NCBI GenBank assembly: GCA_043782485.1
Contig: JAYWAL010000094.1
Location: forward strand, 1 to 33,050
DNA from: JANXUC01 sp043782485
Lineage (GTDB): Bacteria; Acidobacteriota; Terriglobia; Terriglobales; Acidobacteriaceae
Reading direction: 5' to 3'
DNA length: 33,050 nucleotides
This document shows positions 31,639 through 33,050 of this stretch, in pieces. Made by a program: the position numbers and the translations under genes. Position 1 is the first letter of the stretch, and the number at the start of each line of letters is the position of its first letter. Below the pieces are notes generated by a model. It was not told the origin of the DNA. It ran no database searches and saw nothing but the letters and a program-made list of their open reading frames with translations.

Positions 31639-32871
31639 ATGAACACGATCCCAAAAAATTCCTTGCTCCTGGCTTCAACCGCTGTGATCGCTGCATGGTC
31701 AGCTTGCGGTGGTAGCAGAGCTGGGAATCCGCCACCGTCTGCTGGCATTGGCAAGATCCAACACATCGTTTTCATCGTGAAGGAAAACCGCAGTTTCGAT
31801 CAGTATTTTGGCACTTTCCCTGGTGCCGACGGCGTCACCACAGGCAAGACCTCCACGGGCAAGACCATACCCTTGGGCCAAACTCCCGACAGGCTGTCCC
31901 ACGATTTGGGGCATGAGTGGGCCGACGCCCACATCGCCGTCAACGGGGGCCAAATGAACGGCTTCGACAAGGTTGCCATGGGTTCCGACCTGCTCGGCTA
32001 TACGCAGATGCGTCAGTCGGACATTCCCAACTACTTTGCCTATGCCCACCAATTCGTCCTCGGGGATCATATGTTTTCCTCCGTCGAAGGACCCAGTTTT
32101 CCCAACCACCTTTTCACCGTAGCCTCGCAGTCCGGAGGCGTCATCGGCAACCCCACCGGGAGCAAGGTCATCTGGGGCTGCGACGCGGATCCTGGCACCG
32201 TCGTTTCGGTGATGGATACGGCAGGCAAAGTTACACAACAGTTCCCATGTTTCGATTTTGAGACAATCGCTGATAGCCTTCAGGCTGCGGCCATTCCCTG
32301 GCGCTACTATGCCCCCACCTTCGGCCAGAATGGTTATGCGCGGTCGGTGCTGGATGCCATCAACCACATTCGCAATGGTGCTCTGTGGGCTAGAAATGTG
32401 GTTGCTGACAGTCAGTTTGCCATCGACGCGCAAAACGGAAACCTGCCCGCCGTCAGTTGGGTGGTCACCGGCCACGACAGCGAGCATCCCCCCGATAGCA
32501 CCTGCGTCGGGGAAAACTGGACCGTGCAACAGATCAACGCCGTCATGCAGGGACCCGATTGGAATACCACCGCCATCTTCGTAACCTGGGACGACTTTGG
32601 CGGATTTTATGATCACGTCCCGCCTCCTGGGCTGGATCAATTCGGCCTCGGTCCTCGCGTCCCGCTGCTCATGATTTCTCCTTATGCCAAGCGAGGTTTC
32701 GTGAGCCATTCGCAGTATGAGTTCTCCTCGTTCCTGGCATTTGTGGAGAAGCGTTTCCATCTGAAGGCGCTGACCAGTCGCGATGCTGCCGCCAACGACA
32801 TGACCGATGGGTTTGATTTCAACCAAACCCCGCAGGCCGCCTTGCCTCTCAACCAGCGCACTTGCCCATGA
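31639..32871 (+). CDS. Phosphoesterase family protein (phospholipase C/acid phosphatase type), exported
   Basis: 410 aa. The family hydrolyses phosphate mono- or diesters outside the cytoplasm. Signal region LLLASTAVIAAWSACGGS may be lipoprotein-like, with Cys after SA, though the lipobox is atypical. Metal and active-site motifs: HIVFIVKENRSFDQYFGTFP near the start, SSVEGPSFPNHLFT, VVTGHDSEHPP, FVTWDDFGGFYDHVPPP and RVPLLMISPYAK. GAGGGG lies 8-9 bases before the ATG at 31639; an earlier in-frame start at 31525 lacks these features. It may belong to phosphate scavenging, but no Pho box was identified. Confidence 0.9.
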   Translation: MNTIPKNSLLLASTAVIAAWSACGGSRAGNPPPSAGIGKIQHIVFIVKENRSFDQYFGTFPGADGVTTGKTSTGKTIPLGQTPDRLSHDLGHEWADAHIAVNGGQMNGFDKVAMGSDLLGYTQMRQSDIPNYFAYAHQFVLGDHMFSSVEGPSFPNHLFTVASQSGGVIGNPTGSKVIWGCDADPGTVVSVMDTAGKVTQQFPCFDFETIADSLQAAAIPWRYYAPTFGQNGYARSVLDAINHIRNGALWARNVVADSQFAIDAQNGNLPAVSWVVTGHDSEHPPDSTCVGENWTVQQINAVMQGPDWNTTAIFVTWDDFGGFYDHVPPPGLDQFGLGPRVPLLMISPYAKRGFVSHSQYEFSSFLAFVEKRFHLKALTSRDAAANDMTDGFDFNQTPQAALPLNQRTCP

Positions 32872-33050
32872 CAGGGCCCTTAGCGTGCTTTCCTCGTCTT
32901 AACGCATCAATATCCACGGAGTTTGCTACAGCCAACCTCGTAAGAATGGACTAAGAACGTGCAAAAAATTCAACCCAATCGATTTTGGACAAAAACGACA
33001 AAAACAGGAACTGGCCCACTTCGTAACTCGGAAGCGCAAATCCTGCAGCC
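32872..33050. other. Terminal stretch without a recognised gene
   Basis: The last 179 bp after the phosphoesterase stop show no open frame of note, no hairpin of the intergenic family and no clear terminator. An A-rich stretch at about 32958-33007 (caaaaaattc ... gacaaaaacgacaaaaacagg) may precede a gene beyond the window. Confidence 0.5.

Noticed and set aside
31699..32826. 375-codon open frame opposite the phosphoesterase gene
   Set aside because: No family motifs or start signals; the plus strand carries the phosphoesterase motifs throughout.
1..33050. Transposase, integrase, phage or defence genes that might explain the repeats
   Set aside because: None of the recognisable proteins belongs to these classes; the repeats must be mobilised, if at all, by genes elsewhere.

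Overview
The window looks like a chromosomal segment of a soil-type Acidobacteriota (Terriglobia-like) bacterium. This rests on two secreted proteins of the acidobacterial VWFA type, a roughly 1,070-residue Oar-like TonB-dependent receptor with an N-terminal carboxypeptidase-regulatory domain, many signal-peptide-bearing hydrolases, a GC-rich base composition, and intergenic spaces filled with short GC-rich hairpin repeats. No rRNA, tRNA, CRISPR array, phage gene or transposase gene was recognised.

Layout. Positions 1-383 hold only hairpin repeats. Positions 384-3586 (minus) hold a YtcJ-type amidohydrolase and an M20 peptidase, joined by a 15-bp tandem repeat. Positions 3660-4157 (minus) hold an unrecognised protein, divergent from a translationally coupled DUF507 pair (4264-4808, plus). 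An M13 metallopeptidase (4809-6848, minus) abuts the DUF507 pair tail to tail with no base between the stop codons. Positions 7323-11100 carry an acyltransferase divergent from a coupled aldo/keto reductase and GMC oxidoreductase. Positions 11160-12041 hold a truncated HigA-like antitoxin and an MglA-type GTPase. Positions 12433-15203 hold two divergent VWFA proteins. Positions 15563-17887 hold a double GT4 glycosyltransferase, followed by a VOC protein. Positions 18792-20708 hold a GH9 glycoside hydrolase with a readable promoter and a LacI-like operator, convergent with a CpsB/YwqE-type PHP phosphatase. Then come a beta-carbonic anhydrase, an M48 protease and a D2-only Clp ATPase (all minus). 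The plus strand then carries a LysM/DUF4015 protein, a secreted SAM hydrolase, the TonB-dependent receptor and a phosphoesterase (phospholipase C/acid phosphatase family).

How the genes fit together. Most products act in the envelope or periplasm: peptidases M13 and M48, GH9, the phosphoesterase, the TonB receptor and the VWFA proteins. Polysaccharide synthesis or modification is a second theme (GT4-GT4, acyltransferase, PHP phosphatase). Apart from the coupled pairs and the SAM hydrolase-TonB pair, they look like independent housekeeping or accessory units rather than one pathway.

The most unusual signal is non-coding. At least 24 tiny hairpins share a central CT-RA-AG core with co-varying stems. 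They recur in fixed pairs, some inside elements with terminal inverted repeats, and every one has its purine loop on the plus strand. Some copies supply gene ends: the stop codon of the glycosyltransferase, the 5' end of the amidohydrolase and the leader of the GH9 gene. The secreted SAM hydrolase next to a TonB receptor is the most interesting protein-level context.
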